From contig JBDUDK010000020.1 in the NCBI GenBank assembly GCA_040002995.1, positions 24,604 to 88,603 on the forward strand: a stretch of 64,000 bases of DNA. The letters run 5' to 3'. This stretch comes from JBDUDK01 sp040002995. Its GTDB lineage: Bacteria > Actinomycetota > Acidimicrobiia > Acidimicrobiales > Ilumatobacteraceae. Each line of letters begins with the position of its first letter. Position 1 is the first letter of the stretch. The notes under the pieces are model-generated. The model was not told where the DNA came from. It worked only from the letters and a program-made list of their open reading frames with translations, and did not search any database. The position numbers and the translations under genes are program-made. This document shows, in pieces, positions 52,766-61,017 of the stretch.

Positions 52766-53659
52766 GTGATTGAGGTCCCGGCGGTTGTGCGGAGCAAGGC
52801 AACTGTTGCCGGTGCGACGCGCTGGCTCCGTGACCTTGCCGAGATCGTCGGCGCGATTGCCAGCGAGTGGGGTCTCACGATCGGCCGGCCGTTCGCCGAC
52901 GCCACGGAGGCGTTCGTCGTCGAAGTGACTCTCGACGACGGCACGCCTGCGGTGCTGAAGGTGGTGGTCCCGCGCGGCGGGGACGCGGCGAAGCACGAGA
53001 TCACCGTGCTGCGCCTGGCCGATGGTGAGGGGTGCGTGCGGCTGCTCCGGGTCGATGAGGCGAACGGCGCGCTGTTGCTTGAACGGCTTGGATCGTCGCT
53101 GCACAACTTTGGGCTCCCTCTAAATCAGCGCCTCGAGATCCTGACGGCCGCGGCCGCGAAGGTTTGGCGTCCGGCCGCCGATGCGGGGCTACCGACTGGA
53201 GCCGCAAAGGGACGATGGCTCGTCGAGTTCATTGCGGCGAAGTGGGAGCAACTCGACCGTCCGTGTACCGAACGAGCAGTCGAGCTGGCGTTGGCGTGCG
53301 CCGACCGGCGCATCGCCGCTCACGACGACGCGCGGGCCGTGCTCGTTCACGGCGACGTACATGAGTGGAATGCGCTCCAAGCGGGCAGTGACTTCAAGCT
53401 GGTCGACCCCGACGGTTTGCTCGCCGAGGCGGAATACGACCTTGGCGTCCTTATGCGTGAGGACCCAGTCGAGCTCCTCACCGGCGATCCGCGGGAGCGG
53501 GCGCGCCGCCTTGCGGCGTTGTCGGGGCTCGATGCCGAGGTCATCTGGGAGTGGGGGGTCGTGGAACGGGTCTCCACCGGCCTGCTTTGCACCGAGATCG
53601 ATCTGCAGCCGATCGGACATCAGATGCTTCGCACTGCAGACCATGTCGCCATGGGCTGA
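52766..53659 (+). CDS. Aminoglycoside phosphotransferase-like kinase (APH(6)/hydroxyurea family)
   Basis: A 297-residue small-molecule kinase. The catalytic loop is LVHGDVHEWNAL, the metal-binding DPDG follows (KLVDPDGLLAEAEYDLGVLMRE), and the N-terminal lobe has EVTLDDGTPAVLKVVVPRG. Pattern fits the APH(6)/'hur' family that includes streptomycin 6-kinases, but chromosomal members often have other substrates, so resistance should not be assumed. GTG start with GAGGG seven bases upstream; it begins 24 bases after dnaE2 and could share its transcript. Confidence 0.85.
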   Translation: MIEVPAVVRSKATVAGATRWLRDLAEIVGAIASEWGLTIGRPFADATEAFVVEVTLDDGTPAVLKVVVPRGGDAAKHEITVLRLADGEGCVRLLRVDEANGALLLERLGSSLHNFGLPLNQRLEILTAAAAKVWRPAADAGLPTGAAKGRWLVEFIAAKWEQLDRPCTERAVELALACADRRIAAHDDARAVLVHGDVHEWNALQAGSDFKLVDPDGLLAEAEYDLGVLMREDPVELLTGDPRERARRLAALSGLDAEVIWEWGVVERVSTGLLCTEIDLQPIGHQMLRTADHVAMG

Positions 53660-53689
53660 GTCCAGGCCGTATGGCGGAACGCCGGGACC

Positions 53690-54007
53690 TCAGCCCAAGC
53701 CGAGCACGGTCAGCAAGGCGTCGTCGACACCCCACATCTCGTCGGCAGTCAACAATCCGACCTTCTTGCCGAGTCGTTCCGCATCGACGGCGCCGAGTTG
53801 TTCGACGAGTACGCGCGTGACCGCTCGTGCCACGGTGACCTCGGGCCGAAACGAGGCGGGACGGGCCTGGCGCGACGTCGGCGCCACGATCACCACCGAA
53901 CGCGGCAACAACTCGTCGGCTTGGACGACCACTCCGTAGCGCTCGCCGCGCTGCTCGTGACCGAAGCCTTTGGGGAGTCGAAACGGGTACACCTCACCTC
54001 GGCGCAC
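53690..54007 (-). CDS. MazF/PemK-type endoribonuclease toxin
   Basis: A 105-residue toxin of the MazF fold: N-terminal RRGEVYPFRLP (usual MxRGEVxxxxL), RYGVVVQADELLPRSVVIVAPTS, and a LVEQLGAVDAERLGKKVG stretch with the conserved basic residues. MazF proteins cut RNA at short sequences. It overlaps the 3' end of the upstream ribbon-helix-helix gene by 14 bases, the standard antitoxin-toxin order. Confidence 0.88.
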   Translation of the reverse strand: MRRGEVYPFRLPKGFGHEQRGERYGVVVQADELLPRSVVIVAPTSRQARPASFRPEVTVARAVTRVLVEQLGAVDAERLGKKVGLLTADEMWGVDDALLTVLGLG

Positions 54008-54233
54008 GCAACGCCTCCATCAGCTGAGCCACCGACAACATCTCCGCGCGGTCGACCTCATCGCCGTCGAGCGCCGCGACTTCCGCGGCGAGCTCCCTCC
54101 CTCGACGAAGGCGGCTCGCCGAGGCAAGAAGAGACGACCGGATCGCCTCGGACTGGCTCATTCCGGAGGCCTCCAAGGCCCGCAACGCTCGTTCGGCGTC
54201 GTCGTCGAGACGAACCGAGATCGCTTTGGCCAT
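53994..54233 (-). CDS. Ribbon-helix-helix antitoxin of the MazF pair
   Basis: A 79-residue protein starting MAKAISVRLDDDAERALRAL, a ribbon-helix-helix DNA-binding N-terminus (residues ~3-45), with an acidic C-terminal half (LDGDEVDRAEMLSV) likely to wrap the toxin. It probably represses its own operon. No Shine-Dalgarno sequence precedes the ATG at 54233, but CATACT lies about ten bases upstream in -10-like position, suggesting a leaderless message. Confidence 0.85.
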   Translation of the reverse strand: MAKAISVRLDDDAERALRALEASGMSQSEAIRSSLLASASRLRRGRELAAEVAALDGDEVDRAEMLSVAQLMEALRAPR

Positions 54234-54285
54234 GGGTAAAGTATGACGGAACGCGATACACCTGGGCAAGGAGGTCGGATCATCT

Positions 54286-54741
54286 CTACTCCTCATCGAG
54301 CCAGAGCCACTTCGAGTCGGTGAGTTCTGCGAGGGAGGCGGCGAAACCGCGTGCGATCAAGAACCAGTCGAGTAGTTCCACACCCACGGCCTCGCAGCGG
54401 GCGCGGAGTTCGAACCACCGATCGTGATCGTCGGCCGTGGGTCCGTAGGTGCGGCCGGGTCGGGCGGTGGCCAGCACGACGGCCCCGATGGTTCCGCGTC
54501 CGTACGCGGCGCGCAGGACGACCTCGGCGATCTCGAAGATACCGTCGTCGGCCATCCTGCCTTCGACCACGATGACGCCGAGGCCCCGGTGAGCGTGGTC
54601 GAGCAACACGCAAATGGTTTCGGGACGGGGGGGCGCGGCCGCCGCGGCGAGGATAACGGCGAGCGCGTCGCCGGGCCTTCGTACCGGCAGGCAGGCGGGA
54701 CGCGGCTCGCGATGGGCACGGCAGCGGGTGATGGCAGACAT
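54286..54741 (-). CDS. Degenerate RadC/JAB-like protein
   Basis: A 151-residue protein whose core has the order of the RadC JAB domain: a strand pair (ICVLLDHAHRGLGVIVVEG), a helix with EIAEVVLRAAYGRGTIGAVVLA, then RPGRTYGPTADDHDRWFELRARCEAVGVELLDWFLIARG. In active RadC-type domains the segment after the ILA strand is HNHPSG followed by S-x-x-D; here it is TARPGRTYGPTADD, so the zinc histidines are lost. GAGGAAG precedes the ATG at 54741. Function unknown. Confidence 0.55.
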   Translation of the reverse strand: MSAITRCRAHREPRPACLPVRRPGDALAVILAAAAAPPRPETICVLLDHAHRGLGVIVVEGRMADDGIFEIAEVVLRAAYGRGTIGAVVLATARPGRTYGPTADDHDRWFELRARCEAVGVELLDWFLIARGFAASLAELTDSKWLWLDEE

Positions 54742-54829
54742 GACGACTTCCTCCGGGCTCGATCCCACGAGGAAGTGCTGGCGTCAAGGTAGCGCACGGG
54801 TGTTACACGATTTCTGCGAGCATGCCTAG

Positions 54830-55918
54830 GTGATCGCGGTGCGGGTGCTTGTCGGGCTCGCGGGGGCCTGGCTCGTCCTGTTCACCCTGTTCTCAGCGAT
54901 CCGCTCGATCGTTCTTCCCCGAGCGACGCGCGTGTTCATCACACGCGCCCTGTTCATCACCATGCGGCGCCTCTTCGATGCCGTAGCCCATGAGAGGCGG
55001 ACGTATGAACAGCGCGACCGCGTGCTCGCGCTGTACGCCCCGTTCACGCTGCTGCTTCTTCCGTTTGTTTGGGTGACACTCACCATCACCGGCTTCACCG
55101 CGATTTTCTGGGCGGCCGGCGTCCGGCCGCTGATGGTGGCCTTCATGGAGAGTGGATCGTCGATGCTCACCTTGGGTTTCGAACGGCCCAAGGGGGTCGG
55201 CCACGGCCTCCTCGCGTTCATTGAAGCCGGTCTCGGCTTCGGGCTCCTGGCCCTCCTCATCAGCTACCTGCCCTCGATGTATGCCGCGTTCTCGCGGCGC
55301 GAGGCCGCGGTGGCGATGCTCGAGACGAGGGCCGGTAACCCACCAACCCCGACGAAGCTGCTCACGCGCTACGCGCGCATCGGTTGGCTGGACAGCATCG
55401 ACGAGGAGCTATTCCCGGTTTGGGAGCAGTGGTTCGTCGACGTAGAGGAGTCACACACATCGCTACCGGCGCTCGCGTCCTTCCGTTCCCCCCTGCCCGG
55501 GCGCTCGTGGATCATTGCGGGCGGCTGCGTGCTCGACACCGCCGCGCTGGTGGCGTCAACGCTCGACAGGGCACGGTCGGCTCGGGCCGAGATCACGGTG
55601 CGCAGCGGCTATTTGTGCCTGCGCCGCATCGCCGACGTCTACGGCTTGCCGTATGACCCGGAGCCCGCGCCCACCGATCCGATCTCGGTCTCGCGCCAAG
55701 AATGGGAAGATCTGTGCGTCGAGTTGGAGGCGGAAGGCATCCCCCTCAAAGCCGATCGCGACGCGGCGTGGCTGAGTTTCTCGGGGTGGCGGGTGAACTA
55801 CGACACCGTGCTCGTTGGAATCAGCAAGCTTGTCGTGGCCCCCGAAGCGCGCTGGTCGTCTGATCGTCCTGGTGACCGCCACATGCCGCAGGTCATACGG
55901 CGGAGGCGGCCGCGCTGA
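54830..55918 (+). CDS. Two-helix potassium-channel-like membrane protein with altered filter
   Basis: A 362-residue protein. Hydrophobic helices at about 3-28 and 66-95, a short pore-helix-like segment, the sequence MLTLGFERP (T114-L-G-F117), and a further helix at about 125-152, followed by a ~210-residue soluble part with Trp-rich helices. The order helix, pore loop, helix and the TLGF motif resemble a K+ channel TVGYG filter, but the last glycine is Glu. Channel activity is inference; it may be a non-conducting relative. Starts at a GTG; 26 bases overlap the rhomboid gene. Confidence 0.6.
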   Translation: MIAVRVLVGLAGAWLVLFTLFSAIRSIVLPRATRVFITRALFITMRRLFDAVAHERRTYEQRDRVLALYAPFTLLLLPFVWVTLTITGFTAIFWAAGVRPLMVAFMESGSSMLTLGFERPKGVGHGLLAFIEAGLGFGLLALLISYLPSMYAAFSRREAAVAMLETRAGNPPTPTKLLTRYARIGWLDSIDEELFPVWEQWFVDVEESHTSLPALASFRSPLPGRSWIIAGGCVLDTAALVASTLDRARSARAEITVRSGYLCLRRIADVYGLPYDPEPAPTDPISVSRQEWEDLCVELEAEGIPLKADRDAAWLSFSGWRVNYDTVLVGISKLVVAPEARWSSDRPGDRHMPQVIRRRRPR

Positions 55919-56693
55919 GGGCGATCACCACGGCCAACACGGAGACAACGACCGCGGTGGCGAGACCAAGCACATCAAAGTCGCGCCCCAAGCGCACGGT
56001 AGGTCGCAGCATCACGCCGCCCACGATGCCGCCGGCAGCCAGGCCGCCCAGGTGACCACCTATCGAGATCCCGGGGATCGAGAACGTGATGACGAGGTTG
56101 ATCAACAAGATAGGCCCAAGGCCGGTTTTCCAGACATTGACCCCCCGCCGTTGCAGACCCACCGCGGCCGCGCCGAGCAGACCGAAGATCGCGCCCGACG
56201 CACCGCCGGTGCGGGCGAAGGGCGACGCGATGATCGCCCCCGCCGAACCGGCCAGCAGGCCCGCGATGTACAGCGCGCCGAACCGAAGGCGACCCAAGGC
56301 GGGCTCGAGCAGCAAGCCCAACTGGTAGAGGGCGAACATGTTCATGGCGACGTGCAGGATCCCGAAGTGCAGGAAGCCGGCCGTGAACAAGCGCCACCAC
56401 TCGCCGTCGTGGACCGCGGCGGCGTAGACGCTCAGCTTCGCCGTTCCTTGGTGCGTGGTGAGGTCCCAGACGAAGGAGCCCGCGTTGAGCGCGATCAACG
56501 CAGGCGTGACCATCAGTGCGCGGGTGGCGTTCCACCGCCGGAGGCGCTCGGTGGCCGGCGGCATGCCGGCGCGGACGCAGTCGACGCAGTGCGACCCCAC
56601 GCTGGCCTGGACGAGGCACTCCGGGCAGGCCGGCCGGCCGCAGCGTGTGCAGACGCGACCGGTGACTCGGCCGGGATGGCGGTAGCACGTCAT
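55893..56693 (-). CDS. Rhomboid-family intramembrane serine protease with N-terminal zinc ribbon
   Basis: A 266-residue protein with a cytoplasmic zinc-binding start (CYRHPGRVTGRVCTRCGRPACPEC and CVDC) and six membrane helices. The catalytic Ser is in GASGAIFG and the His in GGHLGGLAAG; WWRLFTAGFLHFGILHVAMNM holds the conserved loop and asparagine. It would cleave membrane proteins within the bilayer. The zinc-ribbon form is common in actinobacteria. Substrate unknown. Confidence 0.92.
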   Translation of the reverse strand: MTCYRHPGRVTGRVCTRCGRPACPECLVQASVGSHCVDCVRAGMPPATERLRRWNATRALMVTPALIALNAGSFVWDLTTHQGTAKLSVYAAAVHDGEWWRLFTAGFLHFGILHVAMNMFALYQLGLLLEPALGRLRFGALYIAGLLAGSAGAIIASPFARTGGASGAIFGLLGAAAVGLQRRGVNVWKTGLGPILLINLVITFSIPGISIGGHLGGLAAGGIVGGVMLRPTVRLGRDFDVLGLATAVVVSVLAVVIALSAAASAV

Positions 56694-56768
56694 CGTGGCG
56701 GGCGGCGGCTGGGGCTGGGACGGAGGGGGCGGCAGTGTCGTTATTGCCGGCAGGGTAACCGGGCGTCT

Positions 56769-57077
56769 TCAAACTTGGTCAGCATTCCAGCTTCGCAACG
56801 CGTCCCACGGAAAGATGCCTGTCGCATGGCCGTCGCTCCACGTGAACGAGATGCCCCACGCGCCGACCAACTCCGCCGCGGTGATCGCCAACGGGGGGGC
56901 GAGAAGGTTCGGACGCCAGGCGGGCTGGCCGAGGTCGCGTCGCGACCGGCACGTGGCGCACGGGCAGTTCGTCCGCAGGTCGGCCAGCCCGAATGTCGCG
57001 CTGACACCGTCGGACCAGGTCACGCGCACGTGATGCGCCCGGTCGACTTCGACGTCGACGACCTCGGGGCTTTCCAT
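56769..57077 (-). CDS. DUF971 / gamma-butyrobetaine hydroxylase-like N-terminal domain protein
   Basis: A 102-residue single-domain DUF971 protein: VRVTWSDGVSATFGLADLRTNCPCATC and a final ISFTWSDGHATGIFPWDAL repeat of the same fold. Small stand-alone members occur in many bacteria, sometimes next to iron-sulfur or cobalamin genes; no role is established. The three cysteines (NCPCATC) could bind a metal. The frame is open upstream, over the thioesterase, without support. Confidence 0.8.
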   Translation of the reverse strand: MESPEVVDVEVDRAHHVRVTWSDGVSATFGLADLRTNCPCATCRSRRDLGQPAWRPNLLAPPLAITAAELVGAWGISFTWSDGHATGIFPWDALRSWNADQV

Positions 57078-57128
57078 CGCGGGCACGGTACCGATTCGGG
57101 CCCGCGCGTTCGTTAGCGTCGGCGACTC

Positions 57129-57947
57129 GTGACGTCCCGGTTCGATCTCAACACCGCCGTACAGGCGCGCGGCGATGGTTCCTTCGACGCAACGTTCGAT
57201 CTCGGCTGGTGGATTATGCGCGGCCCGAACGGCGGTTACGTGGCCGCTGTTGTGTTGCGCGCGCTGACGGAAAGCGTTGCCGACCCCGACCGTCCTCTGC
57301 GGTCGTTGACGGTGCATTACCTCGCACCCCCCGTCGAGGGACCGGTGCGCATCGACACCGTCATCGAACGGAAAGGACGTCACGTCACGTTCGTGTCGGC
57401 GCGCGCCTACCAGGACGAACGGCTTCTCGTGATCGCCGTCGCCGCGTTCGGCCGCCCCTTCGTGGGGCCGAGCTACGCCGATGCCGTCATGCCGGCGGTG
57501 CGGCCCGCCGCCGCGATCGTCGCCGTCGATCCGAACTTCCACCCTCTCGGTGGCCCGCCGATTCCCATGCGGGCGCGCTACGACATGCGCTGGGCGATCG
57601 GTCCTCCACCGCTCAGCGGTGAACAGGCCGGCGAGATCGGCGGCTGGCTACGGCTGGCGGAGCCGCGGCCGTATGACGCGGTCCTGCTCACCGCGATGAC
57701 CGACTCGTGGCTCCCGGTCACGTTTTTGCGACTCGCCGAGCCGTTACAAGTTCCGACGATCGACCTGACCGTGCACATCCGTGCGCCGCAAGCTGTCATC
57801 GAGGAGCTCGATCCCGAAGCGCACCTGCTTTGCGTATTCCGCAGCCGGACCCTGGCCGACGGCTACGTCGAGGAGGACGGCGAGGTCTGGTCGCCGGGCG
57901 GTGTCCTGCTGGCACAATCGCGCCAGCTGGCCGTGACGTTCAGCTGA
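57129..57947 (+). CDS. Acyl-CoA thioesterase-like protein (double hot-dog)
   Basis: A 272-residue TesB-like thioesterase made of two hot-dog domains: GWWIMRGPNGGYVAAVVLRAL starts the first, and AVLLTAMTDSWLPVTFLRL with TIDLTVHIRAP belongs to the second. Hydrolysis of acyl-CoA is the family function; chain length unknown. Starts at a GTG; ends over the convergent CPBP gene by eight bases. Confidence 0.86.
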   Translation: MTSRFDLNTAVQARGDGSFDATFDLGWWIMRGPNGGYVAAVVLRALTESVADPDRPLRSLTVHYLAPPVEGPVRIDTVIERKGRHVTFVSARAYQDERLLVIAVAAFGRPFVGPSYADAVMPAVRPAAAIVAVDPNFHPLGGPPIPMRARYDMRWAIGPPPLSGEQAGEIGGWLRLAEPRPYDAVLLTAMTDSWLPVTFLRLAEPLQVPTIDLTVHIRAPQAVIEELDPEAHLLCVFRSRTLADGYVEEDGEVWSPGGVLLAQSRQLAVTFS

Positions 57948-58578
57948 ACGCGCCCCACACGACGACCACATAGGCCAGGACCACGATGCACGCGTTGTAC
58001 GCCGTGTGCGCCCGCGCGCTCTCGATCAACGCCCCGCGCTCCGATTGAGTCGTCCGCCATGCCCGTAGGTAGGCCCGAGTGAAGTAGAGACCGCCAATGG
58101 TGAGCGCGAGCGCGACACCGATGGGAATACCGACGACCGCGTGGACCAGTCCGAAGACGGTGGCCTTGCCGAGCCGCTTCCAGTTCGACCAGTGCTGGGC
58201 GCCGTGCCGGAAAATCTCCTCCTCGCGCATCGCGAACAACGGCAGCGCGGGCACGAGCAGGGTGAGAAACACGAGGGGGACGAGCCATTCGAACACGGTG
58301 CCCGCGGCGCGGTCGGTGCCACCGATGATGGGGTTGCCTTGGCCGCCGAGGGCCGACCACCACCCCCACGACAGGCCCGGCACCGCCAACAGCGCAAGTG
58401 CCACCGCGACGACGACCATCCACACGATCGGCACCGGCCAGATGTGGCGCCAACGGATGCCGCGCGCGATCTCACCAACCCGCCGGCGCCCTTCGGTTGA
58501 CGCGGCGAACTGAGCCCCGCTCGCCAGCCGGAACCCGAAGAAGGCCAGCACGGCCACGGTGAGGGCGGTCTCTCCCAC
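57940..58578 (-). CDS. CPBP-family intramembrane protease
   Basis: A 212-residue protein with about six membrane helices. The CPBP (CAAX protease/bacteriocin-processing) motifs can be seen: EExxxR as EEEIFR near residue 122, FxxxH as FGLVH, and an NxxxN/H-like end around HTAYNA. Active members are glutamyl intramembrane endopeptidases. It is divergent from the acyl-CoA dehydrogenase. Target unknown. Confidence 0.7.
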   Translation of the reverse strand: MGETALTVAVLAFFGFRLASGAQFAASTEGRRRVGEIARGIRWRHIWPVPIVWMVVVAVALALLAVPGLSWGWWSALGGQGNPIIGGTDRAAGTVFEWLVPLVFLTLLVPALPLFAMREEEIFRHGAQHWSNWKRLGKATVFGLVHAVVGIPIGVALALTIGGLYFTRAYLRAWRTTQSERGALIESARAHTAYNACIVVLAYVVVVWGAFS

Positions 58579-58629
58579 GAGGGCTAGGTTGCCAGCGGAC
58601 TGAGCAATTCACACAGAGGGGGCCGCACC

Positions 58630-59949
58630 ATGGCTTGGGATTTCTCCACCGAACCCGAGTTCGAAGCCAAGCTCGACTGGATGCGCGGTTTCGTGCGCGA
58701 GGAGATCATCCCGCTCGAGACACTCGCCGAAGAGTGGCGTAGCGACGAGGGCCGCCGCACGTTTGCCGCCATCACGGCGCCGCTGAAGCAGGAGGTGCGC
58801 AACAGGGGATTGTGGGCCGCCCACCTCCCGCCCGACATGGGCGGTGGCGGATTCGGCCAGGTGAAGCTCGGTTTGATGCACGAGATTCTTGGCCAGTGCG
58901 TGTACGCGCCGTCGATCTTCGGAAACAACGCTCCCGATTCCGGCAACGCAGAGCTCATCGCCGTGGGTGGCTCCGACGAGCAGAAGCGCAAGTGGATGGA
59001 GCCTTTGCTCGCCGGTGAGATGCGCTCGTGTTTCTCGATGACGGAGCCCGGCGCGGGCGCCGATCCCACGCTGCTCACAACGAGCGCCGTGCGCGATGGC
59101 GGCGAGTGGTTGATCAACGGGCACAAATGGTTCTCGTCGAACGCGTCGATCGCCGACTTCCTGATCGTGATGTGCCAGACGAACCCCGGCAACGAGCCGT
59201 TCCGTCGCTACTCGATGATCATCGTGCCCACCGATACTCCGGGCGTGAACATCTTGCGCGATGTGCCGACGATGGGCGAGCCCGATCACCGCACCGGCGA
59301 GCCCGGAGGCCACGCCGAGATCCTCTATCAAGACGTCCGAGTCCCGTACGAGAACCTCATCGGAAACGAAGGCGACGGTTTCCTGCTCGCGCAACGGCGG
59401 CTTGGGCCCGGTCGCATCCATCACGCGATGCGCTGGCTGGGTCAGTCGTCACGCGCGTTCGACATGCTGTGCGAGCGGGCGCTCTCGCGCTACACGCACG
59501 GCTCGATACTCGCCGACAAGCAGATGATCCAGGACTGGGTGGCCGAGAGCCACGCCGAGATGCAGGCCGCCCGCTTACTCACGCTGCAGGCGGCGTGGAA
59601 GATGGACCAGTTGCACGAGGCCGGCCGCCATCCGAGTGAGGCCCGCGTCGAGATCGGCGTCATCAAGTTCTGGGGCGCCAAGGTCCTCTACAACGTCATC
59701 GACCGCGCCATTCAGATCCACGGCTCGCTCGGTTACACAACCGACTTGCCGCTCGAGTCGATGTATCGCGCCGCCCGAGCCGCCCGGATCTACGACGGCC
59801 CCGACGAGGTGCACAAGGTCACCGTCGCCCGCCAGATCCTGAAGCGCTACAAGGCTTCGGAAGTGCCCACCGAGCACGTGCCCACGCGTCGGCGGGCGGC
59901 GATCGAGAAATTCGCCGACTACCTCGACGCGGCCGCCATCTCGAACTAG
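58630..59949 (+). CDS. Acyl-CoA dehydrogenase
   Basis: A 439-residue flavoprotein, longer than classical ACADs, of the actinobacterial type starting WDFSTEPEFEAKLDWM. It contains CFSMTEPGAGADPTLL, HKWFSSNASIADF, the flavin/acyl loop GRIHHAMRWLGQS, and QIHGSLGYTTDLPLESMYR. AGAGGGGG lies before the ATG. No beta-oxidation neighbour specifies the acyl group. Its end overlaps the convergent elaA-type gene by four bases. Confidence 0.92.
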   Translation: MAWDFSTEPEFEAKLDWMRGFVREEIIPLETLAEEWRSDEGRRTFAAITAPLKQEVRNRGLWAAHLPPDMGGGGFGQVKLGLMHEILGQCVYAPSIFGNNAPDSGNAELIAVGGSDEQKRKWMEPLLAGEMRSCFSMTEPGAGADPTLLTTSAVRDGGEWLINGHKWFSSNASIADFLIVMCQTNPGNEPFRRYSMIIVPTDTPGVNILRDVPTMGEPDHRTGEPGGHAEILYQDVRVPYENLIGNEGDGFLLAQRRLGPGRIHHAMRWLGQSSRAFDMLCERALSRYTHGSILADKQMIQDWVAESHAEMQAARLLTLQAAWKMDQLHEAGRHPSEARVEIGVIKFWGAKVLYNVIDRAIQIHGSLGYTTDLPLESMYRAARAARIYDGPDEVHKVTVARQILKRYKASEVPTEHVPTRRRAAIEKFADYLDAAAISN

Positions 59950-60374
59950 CGCACGAGGCGCATCGGAGTATGCGGGATGCCGTCTTCGATGTACTCCCGG
60001 CCGGTCACCTCGAAGCCGATGCGTTCGTACCAGCCCACGAGATACGACTGAGCGTCAAGCACGCATGGGCCGTCGATCTCGGCGATCGCTTTAGCGATAA
60101 GCGCGGCGGCCCTTCCTTTATGTCGCGCCGACTCCGCGGTGACGACGCGTCCGATGCGCCGGCCGCGCTCGTCGTTGATGACGCGTAGGTAGGCATCGAT
60201 CGCGCCGTCGGTGTCCTCCCACCACCAGTGCACGGTGTCGGGCATCAGGTCGCTCCCATCGGGATCCAAGTACGCGCACGCCTGCTCGACGACGAACACC
60301 TGGGCGCGGAGCCGCAGGATCTCGTACAGAGTGGCGAGCTCGACCTCTCCCGCCGCCGCCCGGCGGATGCTCAT
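59946..60374 (-). CDS. ElaA-type GNAT acetyltransferase
   Basis: A 142-residue acetyltransferase of the ElaA family: the N-terminal half has LRAQVFVVEQACAYLDPDGSD, typical for ElaA, with the acetyl-CoA site SARHKGRAAALIAKAIAE and a final SYLVGWYERIGFEV. Acceptor unknown. It overlaps the upstream lipoprotein gene by four bases (ATGA) and so is probably co-translated with it. Confidence 0.88.
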   Translation of the reverse strand: MSIRRAAAGEVELATLYEILRLRAQVFVVEQACAYLDPDGSDLMPDTVHWWWEDTDGAIDAYLRVINDERGRRIGRVVTAESARHKGRAAALIAKAIAEIDGPCVLDAQSYLVGWYERIGFEVTGREYIEDGIPHTPMRLVR

Positions 60375-60955
60375 GCGCCGAACGTCGCGGTGAGCACCGC
60401 GTGGGCCACCGACCGGCCGTTAATGAGGTTGAGGGCATCAGCCGCGGGCATGCCGTCGGTGATGCCGCTCGGCTCCGACAAGGCGTGCAACGTGAAGACG
60501 TAGTGGTGCGTGCCGCTCGGCGGGCACGGGCCGGACCATCCGACCTTGCCGAAGCTGTTCGTGGCCTGATGGAGTCCGGCCGGAACGCCTCCTTCCGGTA
60601 CGGAATTGATCGCGTTCGGGTCAATTCCCGCGAGCACCCAGTGCACGAAGCCGCCCGCGTCAGGGTCGGTAACAACGAGCGCCAACTCCACCGTGCCCGC
60701 CGGCACCACGCCCCACGAGACACCCGGCGAGATTCCGCTTCCTCCGCCGACCGCCTTGCAGGTGAACCGAGCATCGATCGAACCACCGTCGGCGAACGGC
60801 AGGATCAGCGAGAGGGTCGGCGCGGTCGTCGAGGGCGGCACCGTGGTGGTGACGATCGAAAGGGTCTGTTTTGGGTTCGGTGGTCGTAGCGTCCGGCCGT
60901 CGTTCGAGCAGGCCGTGATCGTGAGCAGGGCCGCGAGGGGGATCAAGCGATGCAT
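60371..60955 (-). CDS. YbhB/YbcL (PEBP-like) lipoprotein
   Basis: A 194-residue protein with a lipoprotein signal: basic start, hydrophobic LIPLAALL, lipobox LTITAC with the Cys at about residue 16, then a short Ser/Thr/Pro linker. The mature part is a phosphatidylethanolamine-binding/RKIP-like fold (LALVVTDPDAGGFVHWVLAGI, SGPCPPSGTHHYVFTLHAL). Role unknown in bacteria. It is divergent from mca, with 62 bases between starts. Confidence 0.9.
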   Translation of the reverse strand: MHRLIPLAALLTITACSNDGRTLRPPNPKQTLSIVTTTVPPSTTAPTLSLILPFADGGSIDARFTCKAVGGGSGISPGVSWGVVPAGTVELALVVTDPDAGGFVHWVLAGIDPNAINSVPEGGVPAGLHQATNSFGKVGWSGPCPPSGTHHYVFTLHALSEPSGITDGMPAADALNLINGRSVAHAVLTATFGA

Positions 60956-61017
60956 CGAGGCCAGTCTTACGTGGACGGCGGGTCGGTTGGCGGTCACGGC
61001 CGCTACCCTCAAATCCG

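Noticed and set aside
50486..53104. An 872-codon open frame on the minus strand opposite dnaE2
   Set aside because: It mirrors dnaE2 codon structure in a GC-rich gene, has no domain-like sequence, and dnaE2 is beyond doubt.
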